The notes: generated from the letters alone by a model not told the origin. Counted from the first letter of the stretch, positions 20,301 through 33,142 are shown. The stretch is 64,000 nt of DNA from Cepaea nemoralis (GCA_014155875.1 JACEFZ010022373.1:347001-411000), one strand, 5' to 3'. Made by a program: numbers and translations.

Positions 20301-21159
20301 TTAGCCATCTCCATTTCTGTGTTAACGGGCGAACATACGTCGTTGCACATGTCTGCCTGAAATTATTCCCAAGTCCGATCCATGTCACTCTGTTTTAAAC
20401 TACAGAGATTTTATAAATGAATTAATTCGTCTTGATCCAGGCATTGCTCTGAACATTTGACCCTGTTAGACTTAGCCTTCCGTGGACCGCTCCTTGGTCT
20501 CCTCCCAAGGCTTCAGCTTTTTATGTTACACCACAACGTCTAAATTCTGGTTTATGTTTTTTTAAACCCACAATTAAATCATACAGTATAACATATATAC
20601 ATTATGATTATTGGTGTCAACTTATGCTGTTACGAACCTGTTTTTTCTCTAAGCGATGGTCGGGGTCTTACTAAAATTAAACAAAATTGTGGTGTCAATT
20701 TTACCAGTATGTGCTTGGACTTGTCTAAACAATGACCACTGACCGATCACGCCAAGCTATGGCTGAGGAATGAGGATTGGAGCAGGGCAGCAACCACCAG
20801 GTAAGATTTGGCGAGGTTGGAAATGCGTATGTTAGTTGCTAGGTTGCCGTTCTTGGGCCAAATAATTTAGGTTTTTGGCATTGACGACGATGTTAGTGTA
20901 ATCATCCCAATAAACATATTAATAACAAACGAAGTTTAATATAAGCAACGGGGACTGATTTTCAGAGGAGTATACTCTATCACAGCCGAGTTGGTGGTCC
21001 GCTGGCTTGAGTACGCAACCCTCCGTACCCGGCCTACCGACCAATTTTGTTGCAAAAGAGCATGCAACTAACATTCATTCTTGAAGACGTTCCCACTGAT
21101 TCTGATCCATGAATCATTAACTGATTAATTACCATGAATGATTAACAGTCTTAACTGAC
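20301..21159. other. Unassigned
   Basis: No protein motif is seen. 20993-21045 contains a weak tRNA-like stretch (GCCGAGTTGGTGGTCCGCTGG), not strong enough to call. Confidence 0.35.
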
Positions 21160-22320
21160 TGTCTGCCAAACAATAAAGTAGTCGTGACAAAATTTAAATT
21201 CATGCAGAAATGGGAAGTAGGAGTGTGTCACAATAAGCTTTTAAAATTGTTAATATGGTAGCAGCTATTTTTGTATTATATATAAAAATTAAAGACGATA
21301 GCACACAGGAACATTACAGTGTTAATAATTAATTGATAGGTTAGAAATATTATGACAATTAATGAGAGTTTAATAATAATAACTGAATTAAAGAGGACAC
21401 AAATTATTTAATAATTTCACTTTTTTTTTTTTGTGTTGATATCCTATACAGAACATCGATGTCAACACCAGCATCTTTCAGCTGTATGTTGATTCTTGGC
21501 AGGATACGCTCAGTAGTTTACCATTGCAGACCAAGTCTTTATTTTGTATCCGCTGCAGCTAATCCAGTTAAATTTGCCTGAATAATGTTACATACACCAA
21601 TCTTGTTCCATAATATCACAAGAACTGCCACCACAACACCAATAAAACACAAATAAACATAATATTTTGAAGCACATCATTTTTTCACACAAAATGGAAA
21701 ATGTCAGGAACACACCAGGCAGATTACTGAGGATTAGAGTAATGAGAAACAATATTAACACTATTTTCTATTTAGTTATAATATTCTTCTTCTAAATTTA
21801 ATTATTTAAATACTCCTTAAATAATTTGTTATAGGCAAAGCAAATTTAGTGGCACAAGTGTGGCCATTAGCGCAAGCATAAGTCGGCATGTGCCATTATA
21901 TTATGAGGAACTTTCACTGTTAGATTTCTTTTTGAAATTATGACCGTCTATAAATAATTAACTGACTACTGCACGTGGTATTAGTTTTAGAATCTTTCAC
22001 AAAGTCCTTTACATCACAATAACTATAATATAAAATTGTTTAAAACCAGTAATTGTATTAACATGTATGAGTCCAGAACCAGAAGGTGACTTCCTTATCT
22101 GTCATGGGCTCCATATTCGCCCTAAAATGTTTCTATCGGGAAATGTTGTCTCAATTAAAGTATCAATACAGTAGTTTCCCTGTTTAATCTGACATATAAT
22201 ACAATATGTCTGCTACCATATTAAACAACTTTTAGGTCCAATTGTGAAACACCTCTACATCCCATTTTCTGCCTTTCATTTTTTTTGGGTCCAAACCTAC
22301 ATTTTTGTTTGTAACAGAAT
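21160..22320. mobile_element. Decayed relatives of the piggyBac terminal region, in two orientations
   Basis: 21200-21420 matches the reverse complement of about 54100-54320 inside the piggyBac at 52-54 kb. 22170-22310 matches 54220-54340 in the forward sense: TAATACAATA, TCTGCTACCA, CATTTTCTGCC and TTTTTGTTTG are shared. The two arms are therefore inverted relative to each other, about 0.75 kb apart. AT-rich sequence and a SINE1 copy lie between. No transposase motif is readable. It may be a non-autonomous derivative. Confidence 0.6.
21433..21533 (-). repeat. SINE1 3' fragment
   Basis: The reverse complement of the SINE1 3' block: ATATCC-TACAG, GTCAACACCAGCATCTTTCAGCTG and GGCAGGATACGCTCAGTAGTTT match 34440-34553. 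A T-run precedes it. It is nested in the piggyBac-related segment. Confidence 0.8.
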
Positions 22321-22599
22321 CTCTTAATGAGTTGACGTTAGAAGTACATATACCCAAGTGTGGGACCAGATGCCATTGCTTGTGATTTCTACACATTTTT
22401 CCAGGACTATGCTACCACCTCTTGCATGGCCAGGAATATTTGTATTTTTCATATATGTGTCTATGTCCCGTGTTTGCCAACACTGTTGCTGAACGTGTGA
22501 ATGATTGAACACATCGTGGAAAGGATTGGAAAGGAAAGGATATATATAAGTGTTTGAAGGATGTGTAAAGTTATTTCATGAGCTCTTTCTAATGCTCTT

Positions 22600-22710
22600 T
22601 GCAAGTTGGTATTTATTTCTCTAACGTTGTTCTTGCTACCATCGATGCATCGTTTACGTGGTCTTCCCCTTGCATTGTATTCATTTGTCTATAACTAAAG
22701 CTTGTTAATG
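22600..22710 (-). mobile_element. Short LINE C-terminal remnant
   Basis: On the minus strand CAATGCAAGGGGAAGACCACG encodes ARGRPRKRCIDG, the Arg-rich tail typical of LINE polyproteins. Everything around it is degenerate. 22711-23117 is otherwise unassigned. Confidence 0.45.
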
Positions 22711-23117
22711 TTGTTGATGTTTTTGTTTTAGCACTTCTCGAATACGTTTCATGGTGACATTGCTGTTCTCAAAACATTGGCAGATATCTCACACAACAAG
22801 AGAACTACCAGCAGGGGCAATAATTATCACTCTGTTGCCGTCCGCCGCTTTCATTAATATTAATGTTACACTATAATAATATTATAATTGGGCAAGGTGG
22901 AGTACCCGTTTAGCCCCCCGATCAGGGTTACGTGAAGCCATGGGTGCAGGTGGTGGATGAAGATGGAGAGCAGCCGACAGATAGTTGTAGATTATGGTCT
23001 CCACCTTCACGACGGTAGACAGGATATCTCTTTTATGAGGAGGCAATGACTACGGTCACTGACCAGTATGGTCACTGCTAGGAAGAAAAGCAATAGCAAA
23101 CTACCTTCTTTACAGAT

Positions 23118-23500
23118 GCCAAGAAAATCATGTTGTGTGGAATTTGGTTTCTGAGGAAAATGCAAAGAATACTATGGACAGCCAGAAATATCAATGAACA
23201 AGTCCTTCAATAAACAAATGAAGACCGTAAACTGATTAGAGACATTAGACGTAGACAGTCACAATTTTTCGGGCATGTTATGAGAAGAAATGATTTGGAG
23301 AACTTGGTGACAACTAGTAAGATCGAGGGTAACAGACCAAGGGGAAGACCTAGAAGCAAGTACCTGGATGGCTTGGCCTTGTGGCATGGTCGAGACAGAA
23401 ACACGGAGGTGATCCACGACTCTGGTGATCGAGTGAGATGGCAGAAAATGACTGCCCACGCTTACCGGCATGGCACATGATGGATGGATGGATGGATAAT
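23118..23500 (+). pseudogene. LINE C-terminal domain with (TGGA)n tail
   Basis: The plus-strand frame reads IWFLRKMQRILWTARNINEQVL, one stop, then IRRRQSQFFGHVMRRNDLENLV, then IEGNRPRGRPRSKYLDGLALW. This is the canonical LINE C-terminus (W-RRMLRI-W, FFGHV-R, G-R-RGRP). The stop codon is followed within 10 nt by a TGGA microsatellite tail (23479-23499). The element is 5'-truncated. Confidence 0.85.
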
Positions 23501-23739
23501 AATATTTGCCGACAACATGATTTGGTTAATACATAAATCATGCATAAATACGTGCTTCCTGGTTCGAGCTTCTGAAGGAAAGCTGTTACATCTAGATCCT
23601 GCACGATTATCATTGTTCACAGAGATGGGAAAAATAAAAGTTATGGGGATTTATTGCACAGCTTGTATTGCAAGATATCACTCCGCTGCGAATACCATAA
23701 ATCGTATCGGTAAACCGTTGTAGCTACGTCGTCATCATT

Positions 23740-24215
23740 ATGTGCTATTTCAATAGGTGTAGAATATAATGGTTCTCATCGTATACAATCTGTGGGAATA
23801 TGGGACTGGGTATGTGGGCTTTTCTAGATAGCACCATGTGGAAAAGGCGTCTAGATATGTGATTTCCGCTCACATAGGCGTCCTCTCCACCCCCCACCAC
23901 CTTCCCGCTTATCTTTCTTGTCCAGTGGCGTAGCCAATACCTGAGCATCTGACGGTATTGACCTTTGAGCCGTTGACCATACATCCGATTCATACAATTC
24001 ACTAATAGTCGTCTAACGCGCGTCAGTCTCTCCAGGCTAGGATACAGATTCACATAAGTACCCCTTAATATTGTCATACAGTGTGTTTTCATGTAGTTTT
24101 GTGTCGGTTTTTGTGTTTGTTTGTTCTGTGCTGACGAAGTCTTTGGTCGCAACGTCCAATTTGTTTTCTTGTAATCGTGTTTCCAGTAAAGCTCACAATC
24201 TACTCTCCTGTTTTG
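23740..24215 (-). repeat. Interspersed repeat R3, copy 1
   Basis: The reverse complement match of 57930-58290. Shared blocks include GTAGATTGTGAGCTTTACT, the CACAGAACAAACAAACACAAA stretch and GGTCAATACCGTCAG. About 360-470 bp are conserved. I cannot assign the family; no RT or transposase motif is seen. Confidence 0.8.
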
Positions 24216-24251
24216 TTGATTCATTCATTGTCTAGATATATGTAACGGTGT

Positions 24252-25300
24252 AATGTTCCTGCATTTATCCCCTCTGGATATGTGTCACAAAGTCTGTACC
24301 TGCATTTATCCCCTCTGGATATGTGTCACAAAGTCTGTACCTGCATTTATCCCCTCTGGATATGTGTCACACAGTCTGTACCTGCATTTATCCCCTCTGG
24401 ATATGTGTCACAAAGTCTGTACCTGCATTTATCCCCTCTGGATATGTGTCACAAAGTTCTGTACTGCATTTATCCCCTCTGGATATGTGTCACACAGTCT
24501 GTACCTGCATTTATTCCCCTCTGGATATGTGTCACACAGTCTGTACCTCGCATTTTATCCCCTCTGGCTATGTGTCACACAGTCTCTGTACCTGCATCTT
24601 CTCCCCTATGGATATGTGTCACACAGTCTGTACCTGCATTTATCCCCTCTGGATAGTGTCACACAGTCTGTACTGCATTTATCCCCTCTGGATATGTGTC
24701 ACACAGTCTGTAACCTGCATTTACTCCCTCTGGATATGTGTCACACAGATGTTACCTGCCATTTATCCCCTCTCTGGATATGTGTCACACAGTCTGTACC
24801 TGCATTTATCCCCTCTTGATATGTGTCACACAGTCTGTACTGCATTTATCCCCTCTGGATATGTGTCACACAGTCTGTACCTGCATTTATCCCCTCTGGT
24901 ATATGTGTCACACAGTCTCTGTACCTGCATTATCCCCTCTGGATATGTGTCACACAGTCTGTACCTGCATTTATCCCCTCTGGATATGTGTCACCACGTC
25001 TGTACCTGCATTTATCCCCTCTGGATATGTGTCACACAGTCTGTACCTGCATTTATCCCCTCTGGATATGTGTCACACAGTCTGTACCTGCATTTATCCC
25101 CTCTGGATATGTGTCACACAGTCTGTACCTGCATTTATCCCCTCTGGATATTGTGTCACACAGTCTGTACCTGCATTCTATCCCCTATGGATATGTGTCA
25201 CACAGTCTGTTACCTGCATTTATCCTCTTGGATATGTGTCACACAGTCTGTACCTGCATTTATCCCCTCTGGATATGTGTCACACAGTCTGTACCTGCAT
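24252..25300. repeat. 41-bp satellite S6, block a
   Basis: About 25 copies of a 41-bp unit with CTGCATTTATCCCCTCTGG and ATATGTGTCACACAGTCTGTAC. Unlike the next block, many units carry single-base insertions or deletions (near 24545, 24655, 24715, 24765, 25150). Confidence 0.95.
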
Positions 25301-28300
25301 TTATTCCGTTTAGATATGTGAAATGTTGTCTGTTCCTGCATTTATTCCGTTTAGATATGTGAAACGTTGTCTGTTCCTGCATTTATCCCGCCTAGATATG
25401 TGAAACGTTGTCTGTTCCTGCATTTATTCCGTTTAGATATGTGAAATGTTGTCTGTTCCTGCATTTATTCCGTCTAGATATGTGAAATGTTGTCTGTTCC
25501 TGCATTTATTCCGTTTAGATATGTGAAATGTTGTCTGTTCCTGCATTTATTCCGTTTAGATATGTGAAATGTTGTCTGTTCCTGCATTTATCCCGTCTAG
25601 ATATGTGAAATGTTGTCTGTTCCTGCATTTATTCCGTTTAGATATGTGAAATGTTGTCTGTTCCTGCATTTATTCCGTTTAGATATGTGAAATGTTGTCT
25701 GTTCCTGCATTTATTCCGTTTAGATATGTGAAATGTTGTCTGTTCCTGCATTTATTCCGTTTAGATATGTGAAATGTTGTCTGTTCCTGCATTTATTCCG
25801 TTTAGATATGTGAAATGTTGTCTGTTCCTGCATTTATCCCGCCTAGATATGTGAAACGTTGTCTGTTCCTGCATTTATCCCGTCTAGATATGTGAAACGT
25901 TGTCTGTTCCTGCATTTATTCCGTTTAGATATGTGAAATGTTGTCTGTTCCTGCATTTATTCCGTTTAGATATGTGAAATGTTGTCTGTTCCTGCATTTA
26001 TTCCGTTTAGATATGTGAAATGTTGTCTGTTCCTGCATTTATTCCGTTTAGATATGTGAAATGTTGTCTGTTCCTGCATTTATTCCGTTTAGATATGTGA
26101 AACGTTGTCTGTTCCTGCATTTATCCCGCCTAGATATGTGAAACGTTGTCTGTTCCTGCATTTATTCCGTTTAGATATGTGAAATGTTGTCTGTTCCTGC
26201 ATTTATTCCGTCTAGATATGTGAAATGTTGTCTGTTCCTGCATTTATTCCGTTTAGATATGTGAATGTTGTCTGTTCCTGCATTTATTCCGTTTAGATAT
26301 GTGAAATGTTGTCTGTTCCTGCATTTATCCCGTCTAGATATGTGAAATGTTGTCTGTTCCTGCATTTATTCCGTTTAGATATGTGAAATGTTGTCTGTTC
26401 CTGCATTTATTCCGTTTAGATATGTGAAATGTTGTCTGTTCTGCATTTATTCCGTTTAGATATGTGAAATGTTGTCTGTTCCTGCATTTATTCCGTTTAG
26501 ATATGTGAATGTTGTCTGTTCCTGCATTTATTCCGTTTAGATATGTGAAATGTTGTCTGTTCCTGCATTTATCCCGCCTAGATATGTGAAACGTTGTCTG
26601 TTCCTGCATTTATCCCGTCTAGATATGTGAAACGTTGTCTGTTCCTGCATTTATTCCGTTTAGATATGTGAAATGTTGTCTGTTCCTGCATTTATTCCGT
26701 TTAGATATGTGAAATGTTGTCTGTTCCTGCATTTATTCCGTTTAGATATGTGAAATGTTGTCTGTTCCTGCATTTATTCCGTTTAGATATGTGAAATGTT
26801 GTCTGTTCCTGCATTTATTCCGTTTAGATATGTGAAATGTTGTCAGTTCCTGCATTTATTCCGTTTAGATATGTGAAATGTTGTCTGTTCCTGCATTTAT
26901 CCCGCCTAGATATGTGAAACGTTGTCTGTTCCTGCATTTATCCCGTCTAGATATGTGAAACGTTGTCTGTTCCTGCATTTATCCCGTCTAGATATGTGAA
27001 ACGTTTCTGTTTCCTGCATTTATTCCGTTTAGATATGTGAAACGTTGTCTGTTCCTGCATTTATTCCGTTTAGATATGTGAAATGTTGTCTGTTCCTGCA
27101 TTTATTCCGTTTAGATATGTGAAATGTTGTCTGTTCCTGCATTTATTCCGTTTAGATAGTTGAAATGTTGTCTGTTCCTGCATTTATTCCGTTTAGATAT
27201 GTGAAATGTTGTCTTTTCCTGCATTTATTCCGTTTAGATATGTGAAATGTTGTCTGTTCCTGCATTTATTCCGTTTAGATATGTGAAATGTTGTCTGTTC
27301 CTGCATTTATTCCGTTTAGATATGTGAAATGGTGTCTGTTCCTGCATTTATCCCGTCTAGATATGTGAAATGTTGTCTGTTCCTGCATTTATTCCGTTTA
27401 GATATGTGAAACGTTGTCTGTTCCTGCATTTATTCCGTTTAGATATGTGAAATGTTGTCTGTTCCTTCATTTATTCCGTTTAGATATGTGAAATGTTGTC
27501 TGTTCCTGCATTTATTCCGTTTAGATATGTGAAATGTTGTCTGTTCCTGCATTTATCCCGCCTAGATATGTGAAACGTTGTCTGTTCCTGCATTTATCCC
27601 GTCTAGATATGTGAAACGTTGTCTGTTCCTGCATTTATTCCGTTTGGATATGTGAAATGTTGTCTGTTCCTGCATTTATTCCGTTTAGATATGTGAAATG
27701 TTGTCTGTTCCTGCATTTATTCCGTTTAGATATGTGAAATGTTGTCTGTTCCTGCATTTATTCCGTTTAGATATGTGAAATGTTGTCTGTTCCTGCATTT
27801 ATTCCGTTTAGATATGTGAAATGTTGTCTGTTCCTGCATTTATCCCGCCTAGATATGTGAAACGTTGTCTGTTCCTGCATTTATCCGTCTAGATATGTGA
27901 AACGTTGTCTGTTCCTGCATTTATTCCGTTTAGATATGTGAAATGTTGTCTGTTCCTGCATTTATTCCGTTTAGATATGTGAAATGTTGTCTGTTCCTGC
28001 ATTTATTCCGTTTAGATATGTGAAATGTTGTCTGTTCCTGCATTTATTCCGTTTAGATATGTGAAATGTTGTCTGTTCCTGCATTTATCCCGCCTAGATA
28101 TGTGAAACGTTGTCTGTTCCTGCATTTATCCCGTCTAGATATGTGAAACGTTGTCTGTTCCTGCATTTATTCCGTTTAGATATGTGAAATGTTGTCTGTT
28201 CCTGCATTTATTCCGTTTAGATATGTGAAATGTTGTCTGTTCCTGCATTTATTCCGTTTAGATATGTGAAATGTTGTCTGTTCCTGCATTTATTCCGTTT

Positions 28301-28545
28301 AGATATGTGAAATGTTGTCTGTTCCTGCATTTATCCCGCCTAGATATGTGAAACGTTGTCTGTTCCTGCATTTATCCCGTCTAGATATGTGAAACGTTGT
28401 CTGTTCCTGCATTTATTCCGTTTAGATATGTGAAATGTTGTCTGTTCCTGCATTTATTCCGTTTAGATATGTGAAATGTTGTCTGTTCCTGCATTTATTC
28501 CGTTTAGATATGTGAAATGTTGTCTGTTCCTGCATTTATCCCGTC
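25301..28545. repeat. 41-bp satellite S6, block b, with higher-order repeats
   Basis: About 79 copies of a 41-bp unit with CTGCATTTATTCCGTTTAG and ATATGTGAAATGTTGTCTGTTC. Variant units (CCCGCCTAG followed by CCCGTCTAG, with GAAACG) recur at about 26573, 26901, 27557, 27844, 28089 and 28335. Spacings are 246-328 bp, i.e. 6-8 unit higher-order repeats that become regular at 6 units at the right end. Confidence 0.95.
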
Positions 28546-29263
28546 TAGATATGTGTAACGCTGTGTGTTCCAAGTCTTTTACCGTTTAAATGTGTGTAAC
28601 GCTGTCTGTACCTACACTTATACCGTCTAGATATGTGTAACACTGTTAACGGTCTTTTACCAAATTAGATGTTTATAACGCTGTCCTTTCCCGGTCTTTT
28701 ACCGTTTAGATGTGTGTAACGCTGTCTGTTCCTGCACTAATGCCGTCTAGATATGTGTAACCTTGTCTGTTCCTGCACTTATCCCGTCTAGATATGTGTA
28801 ACACTGTCTGTTCCTGCAGTTATCCCGTCTAGATATGTGTTACACTGTCTGTTCTCGGACTTTTACAGTTTAGATATGTGTAACGCTGTTTGTTCTCTGT
28901 CTTTTACTGTTTATATATGTGTAACGCGCTCTGTTCCTGCACTTACCCCGTTTAGATATTTGTATCGATGTATGTTCCTGCACGTATCCTGTCTAGATAT
29001 GTGTAACGCTGTCTGTTCTAGTCTGTTAATGCTATCTGTTACCGGTCTTTCTCCGTTTAGATGTGTGTAACGCTGTCTGTTCCCGGTCTTTTACCGTTTA
29101 GATATGTGTAACGCTGTCTATTCTCTGTCTTTTACTGTTTAGATGTATTTAACACTGTCGTTCCCGGTCTTTTACCATTTAGATATGTGTAACGCTGTCT
29201 GTTCCCTGTCTTTTACCGGTTAGATATGTACAACACTGTCTGTTCCCTATCGTTTACCGTTTA

Positions 29264-29450
29264 GATTCCTTGTGCCAGACGTATTGGATACCCATTCCTC
29301 TGGAAAACACAAGACTAGGCGAAGAGAGGGAACATGTCGTTTGGGCACCATATGTTTCTCTCAAGCCCTGTCCAGGCATTGTGATGGAATATTGGCCACA
29401 TTCCAACTCACATACTTTGGTCTGTCAAGACTGCAAGGTGCCACTCACTC
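29264..29450. other. Unclassified insertion in satellite S6
   Basis: About 187 bp of non-satellite sequence between two S6 units. No terminal repeats or coding motif are recognised. Confidence 0.6.
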
Positions 29451-29921
29451 ACAGTTTAGATGTGTGTAACACTGTCTGTTCCCAGTATTTTACCGTTTAT
29501 ATATGTGTAATGCTGTCTGTTCCCAGTATTTTACCGTTTATATATGTGTAATGCTGTCTGTTCCCAGTATTTTACCGTTTATATATGTGTAACGCTGTCT
29601 GTTCCCAGTATTTTACAGTTTATATATGTGTAACGCTGTCTGTTCCCAGTCTTTTACCGTTTATATATGTGTAACGCTGTCTGTTCCCAGTCTTTTACAG
29701 TTTATATATGTGTAACGCTGTCTGTTCCCAGTCTTTTACAGTTTATATATGTGTAATGCTGTCTGTTCCCAGTCTTTTACAGTTTATATATGTGTAATGC
29801 TGTCTGTTTGCGGTCTTTTAAAGTTTAGATATGTGTAACGCTGTCTGTTTCCGGTCTTTTACAGTTTAGATATGTGTAACACTGTCTGTTCCCGGTCTTT
29901 TACAGTTTAGATATGTGTAAC

Positions 29922-30604
29922 TGTCAAGGTGTTAGATACCACTAGGACAGACTAAGGGACAGAAGAGGGGCAAGGACTGAGAGGACAGAGAGACATGACC
30001 TCTATAAAGGTATAGACAGAGTAGAGACAGCACCCAAGCTAGGACTTAAGAACAGTTATAAGACCAGACTCGGGAGGGGACACTAAAGTGTCATATTTAG
30101 GACAACAGAGGGACCAACCCCGAGAATAGGGGATGTGTACTTTAGGTCACGGAGAATACCGTGACGACGTAAACAGTAATAGAACTTTAGGGTTAATCAG
30201 TACTAAGACGACAGTACTACGTGACAAACAGAACAGCACGCAGAGTTGCTGACCGCACGAGTGATTTTGACCACGTAGGCAAGCGACGGACTGAGTTGAG
30301 GCAGACAGCGACAAGACGGCTTCCCGACAGGACATAGTGCTTTACTGAAGCCATTATCTAATGTTGTGAACGCATGTGATATTAGAGAGAGAGAGGGAGT
30401 GATAATGTTTAATGATATATATACTGTGTGACGAGTGGCGACCATTGTATTGATTTGACAGGCAGATAACTCCTTGTCGCAAATGTATGATTGTCAGGCT
30501 TGCCTGAAATAAAATCCGTGTATACCATCTGTACAAGCGAAGTTATATTTGAGGTATAGATGAAGTCGCGAGAATGCCTGTGTGGGTAACGCAAGACTGT
30601 GACA
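29922..30604 (+). mobile_element. Solo LTR, 683 bp
   Basis: The segment starts TGTCAAGG and ends CTGTGACA, so it has TG...CA ends with a 5-bp inverted TGTCA/TGACA. It is flanked by GTAAC and GTAAT, consistent with a 5-bp target duplication with one later change in the satellite. Internally it has a TATAAAGG box near 30003 and AATAAA near 30511 in promoter-to-poly(A) order, which fits U3-R-U5 on the plus strand. It is embedded cleanly in 41-bp satellite units. No internal coding region remains, as expected after LTR-LTR recombination. It is unrelated to the LTRs of the two Gypsy elements here. Confidence 0.8.
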
Positions 30605-30959
30605 GTAATGCTGTCTGTTGCCGGTCTTTTACCGTTTAGATATGTGTGACGCTGTCTGTTCCAGGCCTTTTACTGTTTACATATGTGTAACGCTGTCTGT
30701 TCCCGGTCTTTTACCGTTTATATATGTGTAACGCTGTCTGTTCCCGGTTTTTTACCATTTGTATATGTGTAACGCTGTCTGTTACTGCACTTATCCCGTT
30801 TAGATATGTGTAACACTGTCTGTTCCTGTTAGATATATGTAACGCTGTCTGTTTCCGGTCTTTTACCGTTTAAATATGTGTAATCCTGTCTGTTTCCGGT
30901 CACTTACCGTCTAGATGTGTGTAACGTCTGTTCCTGCACTTTTCCGGTTTTAAAAAAAA

Positions 30960-31197
30960 GTCTCTTAAAAGTCGACAGGGTCGACTTCATTGCACCGTAT
31001 TTTTATCCCATATGGCTGTCTCTTTCCGCAGCGAACTGCCGAAAGCGTCGCACAAAGCACGAACTTCATCGCTCCAGCGACGACCGACATGCGTCTTCGA
31101 AAGACATGCACTCATGAACCGAAGGACGAGGACCGGAATCTAACCCACAACCTTTGGAGCCCTAGTCAGACGACTTAACCACTTCGCCACGGACATT
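30960..31197 (-). repeat. R2 SINE-like copy with tRNA-like head
   Basis: Read on the minus strand from 31197, GTGGCGAAGTGGTTAAGTC fits the Pol III A box (TRGYNNARNGG). About 50 nt on, GTGGGTTAGATTCCGG fits a B box, giving a Ser/Leu-like tRNA head. The remainder matches R2 at 58860-59000 and 2904-3552. It is inserted in satellite S6. Confidence 0.7.
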
Positions 31198-31270
31198 GTC
31201 TATTTCCGGACTTTTCCCGACTAGATATGTGTAATATTGTCTGTTTATGCACGTTCGCCGTCTAGTTTTC

Positions 31271-31520
31271 CAGTTGTCAACACGTTGTCAAGCTTATTTC
31301 TCATCACAACATGGACAAATAATCGTGGCTATCGACATTTTATCTAATAAATTTGTCTTTTTCACTTAAATTATAGGTGGGCACTGCCATGTCACAGAAA
31401 TGACTCAGTTAGGTTTTACACGTATAAAACACGTGTAGATGCTAAAAAGATATTACGTTTACACATACAACTACAAGTAGGAAATGCACCGATGTAGCGT
31501 AATGAAAACACATCACGAAA
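31271..31520. other. Unassigned
   Basis: End of the satellite region, then AT-rich sequence with no recognisable feature. Confidence 0.4.
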
Positions 31521-31755
31521 AGGCGCCATCTACTGGCGTAGGGGTTAACGTCTTTCTCCGTAATCCCGTATATTCTCGTGAGTAAAGCAGCTGCGCGGGA
31601 ATCGGCAGCGGTTCACGCTGCGCTGGTAACTTACAGGGGTATGTGAGCCCGTCGCTCAGAAAGCAATGGCAAACTATTGAGCGTAATCTTGCCTAGTACA
31701 TCAACAGCAGCTGAAACATACTGGTGTTGACTGCAACGTCCTGTATGGGATATGC
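31521..31755 (+). repeat. SINE1 copy, near full length
   Basis: TGGCGTAGGGG (31534-31544) is a perfect Pol III A box, and a GGTTCACGCTG B-box-like stretch follows. Then come CTCAGAAAGCAATGGCAAAC, TTGAGCGTAATCTTGCC and GTTGACTGCAACGTCCTG. It ends GGGATATGC followed by an A-rich tail. Confidence 0.85.
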
Positions 31756-33142
31756 ACCATAAAAAAATAAGTAAAAAACCAACCGAAAGGTACAATAATT
31801 TCTCGTTGTCACTGGACATCGAGACATTCACTACGTCACGAAACGTCATCTAACAACCCAAAGAAGCAATTTCACTTTGTCACGGAACATCCAGACAGAC
31901 AGCACGTTTTTGAACAGCACACTCACAGAAGCCAGTAGTCATGGTCAAGAACCGTTAGGATCCACAATGAGACTTCATCAGTTAATAGCCAGGGCATCTA
32001 CATGAAACGATAGATAGCGCACACGCCTAAACAATAGCGACTTACACAATGCAGTACGTTTTTTTTTGTTTAGCCACAGTTGGGGAACGACAGAAAGGGT
32101 TTATGAAAGACTGTTAAACGGTCTGCGCATTGTTCATATCGCCACCAGTGGAAACGGTGACTAATGGGTCCCTGTCCGAAAAAAAAACTGTAGAAGGGAG
32201 CTCGGCCGGCTGATGGAAAACTGTCTGTTGTGGTTGACTGTGCATCACTGGGAATAAAGAAGTCCTAGACGTTCTGACTGCAGCCACATGTTCTGTTCTG
32301 TGTATTTGAGAGACAGTGTCATGTTCTCATCGTGCGTCTGAGAGGCCGGCTGGTTGAGGTGTTGCTTTGTAATAATCCTCCTCCTAGACACATCTATCAT
32401 TTAAGATGCAATCAGTCGAGCCTAAGAACCTATAAGACATAGATAAACACGCATCCGCCCATTCCATGACAGGCACTAAAGATATTTTTGGCACGCTATG
32501 AGGGCAAATAAAATTGAAATAGTAATGACACCTGGCAAACTTAATGGACAATGAACAAATGGAACAACAAAGAGGTAACAACTTGGATGCTGCGCTGCAT
32601 TGCATAATCAGGACTAGAACACAAGGCTGGCCTGAAACTCTGGTCACGATGAGAAAGAGAACTATGGCCGTTAACGTTGACACCTGCTTTATGTGTCCAT
32701 CTGGCCTTACCTCTGTGCACTGAGTGTCGGCCAGATCCTCTAGTACCTTCTCTTGAGGCAGAGATATGTATGTACACATGAACCCAGAGAGTCCTGACCA
32801 CTTCTGCCTGATCAATGACCATGCAATGATGTATTCGTAATGTGACAGTCAGGACACAGATAGTTGTGCTGGGACGATGATTCCTCACGTTGTCCAGATT
32901 ATAGTATGACTTGATGTTGAACAGATTGATTATTGGTTATTAGTGGACTAATCTACAATATTATATTAGAACTACATTACCATTGATGCTGCAAAACACT
33001 TAAGAACTCCATGTACAACAAACGACCGGTTTAATTTATCTAATTCGCCTTTACTCATTTACACATCTTCGACATAATCACATATTACAATCACAGTAAA
33101 ATGCATTTCAAAATTGGTGATTAAAACTATCACAAGACGACA
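31756..33142. other. About 1.4 kb without recognisable features
   Basis: Open frames on the minus strand (32384-32888) have no family signature. One encodes a short hydrophobic run (TAIVLFLIVTRVSG) but has no usable ATG next to it, so no exon is called. Confidence 0.4.

Larger units (their letters stand above)
28546..31270. repeat. 41-bp satellite S6, diverged block c, interrupted
   Basis: The same 41-bp period continues with a different consensus (CGGTCTTTTACCGTTTAG and ATATGTGTAACGCTGTCTGTTCC), and units are much more diverged. It is interrupted by unrelated DNA at 29264-29450, by a solo LTR at 29922-30604 and by an R2 SINE at about 30960-31197, so the array predates those insertions. Confidence 0.9.

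Noticed and set aside
24253..25362. Several 120-330 codon frames in the 41-bp satellite
   Set aside because: 41 is not a multiple of three, so each frame cycles through all three translations of the unit. The open frames reflect a unit lacking stops in block a, not a gene.
24252..31270. CRISPR-like regular array
   Set aside because: The unit repeats without unique spacers, and the sequence is eukaryotic. It is satellite DNA.
31965..32000. Minus-strand CTGATGA near 31970 as a hammerhead
   Set aside because: No stem II or GAAA downstream.
32384..32888. 143-codon minus frame with a hydrophobic stretch
   Set aside because: No family signature, no ATG adjacent to the hydrophobic run, no convincing donor. 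Treated as chance.
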